6,516 bases of DNA from Firmicutes bacterium CAG:449. Lineage in GTDB: Bacteria > Bacillota_I > Bacilli_A > RFN20 > CAG-449. Position 1 is the first letter of the stretch, and the number at the start of each line of letters is the position of its first letter. The stretch lies in contig FR889425.1 in NCBI GenBank assembly GCA_000432895.1, forward strand, positions 16,965 to 23,480, written 5' to 3'. The translations under genes were made by a program, and so were the position numbers. Below the pieces are notes generated by a model. That model searched no databases and was not told where the DNA came from. It was given only the letters and a program-made list of their open reading frames with translations. Shown piece by piece: positions 5,752-6,516 of the stretch.

Positions 5752-6516
5752 CTATTTTGCTACTTCAACAGCTTTTGTTTCACGAATAACTTGAACTTTA
5801 ATTTGTCCTGGATATGTCATTTCATTTTCAATTTTATCTTTAATATCTCTAGCAAGTTTATATGTTTCAATATCAGAAATCTTTTCAGGTACAACCATAA
5901 TTCTTAATTCACGACCTGACTTAATTGCATAAGAAGATTGAACTCCTTCAAATTGCTTAGTGATTTCTTCTAATTTTTCCACTCTTTGAATATAATTTTC
6001 AAGTGTTTCATTTCTTGCTCCAGGACGAGCAGCAGATAAAGTATCAGCTGCTTGAACAAGAGTAGCAATAACATATTTTGCTTCTACATCACCATGGTGA
6101 GATTCTATAGCATTTACAACTACATCAGGTTCACCATATTTTTTAGCTAAACGTGCCCCAATTTCAACATGAGATCCATCCATTTCAAAATCAGCGGCTT
6201 TACCTATATCATGTAATAAGCCCGCTCTTTTAGCTAAGTTTTGATCTAATCCAAGTTCAGCTGCCATAATACCAGCTAAATATGCAACTTGAATAGAATG
6301 ATCTAAAGCATTTTGAGTAAATGATGTTCTATATTTTAAACGTCCAACATAATCAAGTAAATCTTTATTTATTCTTGGTAAACCAAGTTTAAACGCAGCA
6401 TTAATACCCGCTTCGTGACAAGATTGAGCAACTTCCATTTTCGCTTTTTCTACGATTTCTTCAATGCGTCCTGGTTGAATTCTACCATCTTTAATTAAAT
6501 ATTCTAAAGCCAAACG
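5752..6516 (-). CDS. rny: RNase Y (partial, C-terminal 254 residues)
   Basis: The C-terminal part of RNase Y, the membrane-anchored endoribonuclease that starts mRNA decay in many Bacillota. The frame stays open to the right edge (it begins Arg-Leu-Ala-Leu-Glu), so the N-terminal membrane anchor, coiled coil and most of the KH domain lie outside. What remains is the end of the KH region (ALEYLIKDGRIQPGRIEE) and the complete HD phosphohydrolase domain. Counting from the edge, H73 in DHSIQVA, the catalytic His102-Asp103 in LLHDIGKAAD, the ESHHGD motif near 138-143 and Asp158 in AADTLSAARPGAR are all present. The conserved C-terminal region ending VIRETKAVEVAK follows. The TTG at 6513 is an internal Leu codon, not a start. 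It is the first gene of the visible rny-ymdB-miaB-ricA group and probably shares a transcript with it. Confidence 0.97.
   Translation of the reverse strand, partial: RLALEYLIKDGRIQPGRIEEIVEKAKMEVAQSCHEAGINAAFKLGLPRINKDLLDYVGRLKYRTSFTQNALDHSIQVAYLAGIMAAELGLDQNLAKRAGLLHDIGKAADFEMDGSHVEIGARLAKKYGEPDVVVNAIESHHGDVEAKYVIATLVQAADTLSAARPGARNETLENYIQRVEKLEEITKQFEGVQSSYAIKSGRELRIMVVPEKISDIETYKLARDIKDKIENEMTYPGQIKVQVIRETKAVEVAK

Noticed and set aside
6511..6513. TTG near the right edge as a start codon for the rny product
   Set aside because: The frame continues to the edge, and the surrounding residues match the interior of RNase Y at the end of the KH domain. It is an internal Leu codon of a truncated gene.

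Overview
The window is very AT-rich Bacillota DNA with every gene on the minus strand, so the genes read from the right end to the left. The gene order is rny (cut by the right edge), ymdB, miaB, ricA (ymcA), cotE, mutS and mutL (cut by the left edge). This is the Bacillus subtilis rny-ymdB-(spoVS-tdh-kbl)-miaB-ymcA-cotE-mutS-mutL neighbourhood in compact form, with spoVS, tdh and kbl absent between ymdB and miaB. Low GC, short intergenic gaps and a 105-aa RicA suggest a streamlined Bacilli or Mollicutes-related lineage (uncultured RF39-type, Erysipelotrichales- or Acholeplasma-like). The exact taxon cannot be fixed from this window. All six visible stop codons are TAA or TAG. The Trp codons I checked are TGG, and no gene is broken by an in-frame TGA, so nothing suggests TGA is read as Trp here.

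Right half (about 3186-6516): four tightly packed genes for RNA metabolism. They encode RNase Y (endoribonuclease), YmdB (cyclic-nucleotide phosphodiesterase), MiaB (tRNA ms2i6A37 methylthiotransferase, [4Fe-4S]) and RicA (subunit of the RicAFT complex, which steers RNase Y in B. subtilis). The junctions are 12 nt, 1 nt and an 8-nt overlap, and two ribosome binding sites lie inside the preceding gene, as expected for one translationally coupled transcript. A weak AT-rich hairpin plus T-tract sits on the ricA stop codon and may end or attenuate this transcript.

Middle (2643-3155): a 170-aa protein that I identify as a divergent CotE, the spore outer-coat morphogenetic protein, from conserved sequence blocks and from its position. 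This is the most interesting gene here, because a spore-coat protein in such a compact, Mollicutes-like context raises the question of whether the organism sporulates.

Left half (1-2642): the mismatch-repair genes mutS (complete, 839 aa) and mutL (first 18 codons), with a 4-nt gap between them. A plausible promoter lies in the 63-nt cotE-mutS gap, where the -10 box is embedded in a perfect 10-bp inverted repeat.

I found no RNA genes, insertion sequences, CRISPR arrays or other mobile DNA. No stretch over 300 bases lacks a gene, and I see no wholly new system. The points of interest are the divergent CotE, the hairpin on the ricA stop, the palindrome at the mutS promoter, and small departures from family norms in MutS, YmdB and RicA.
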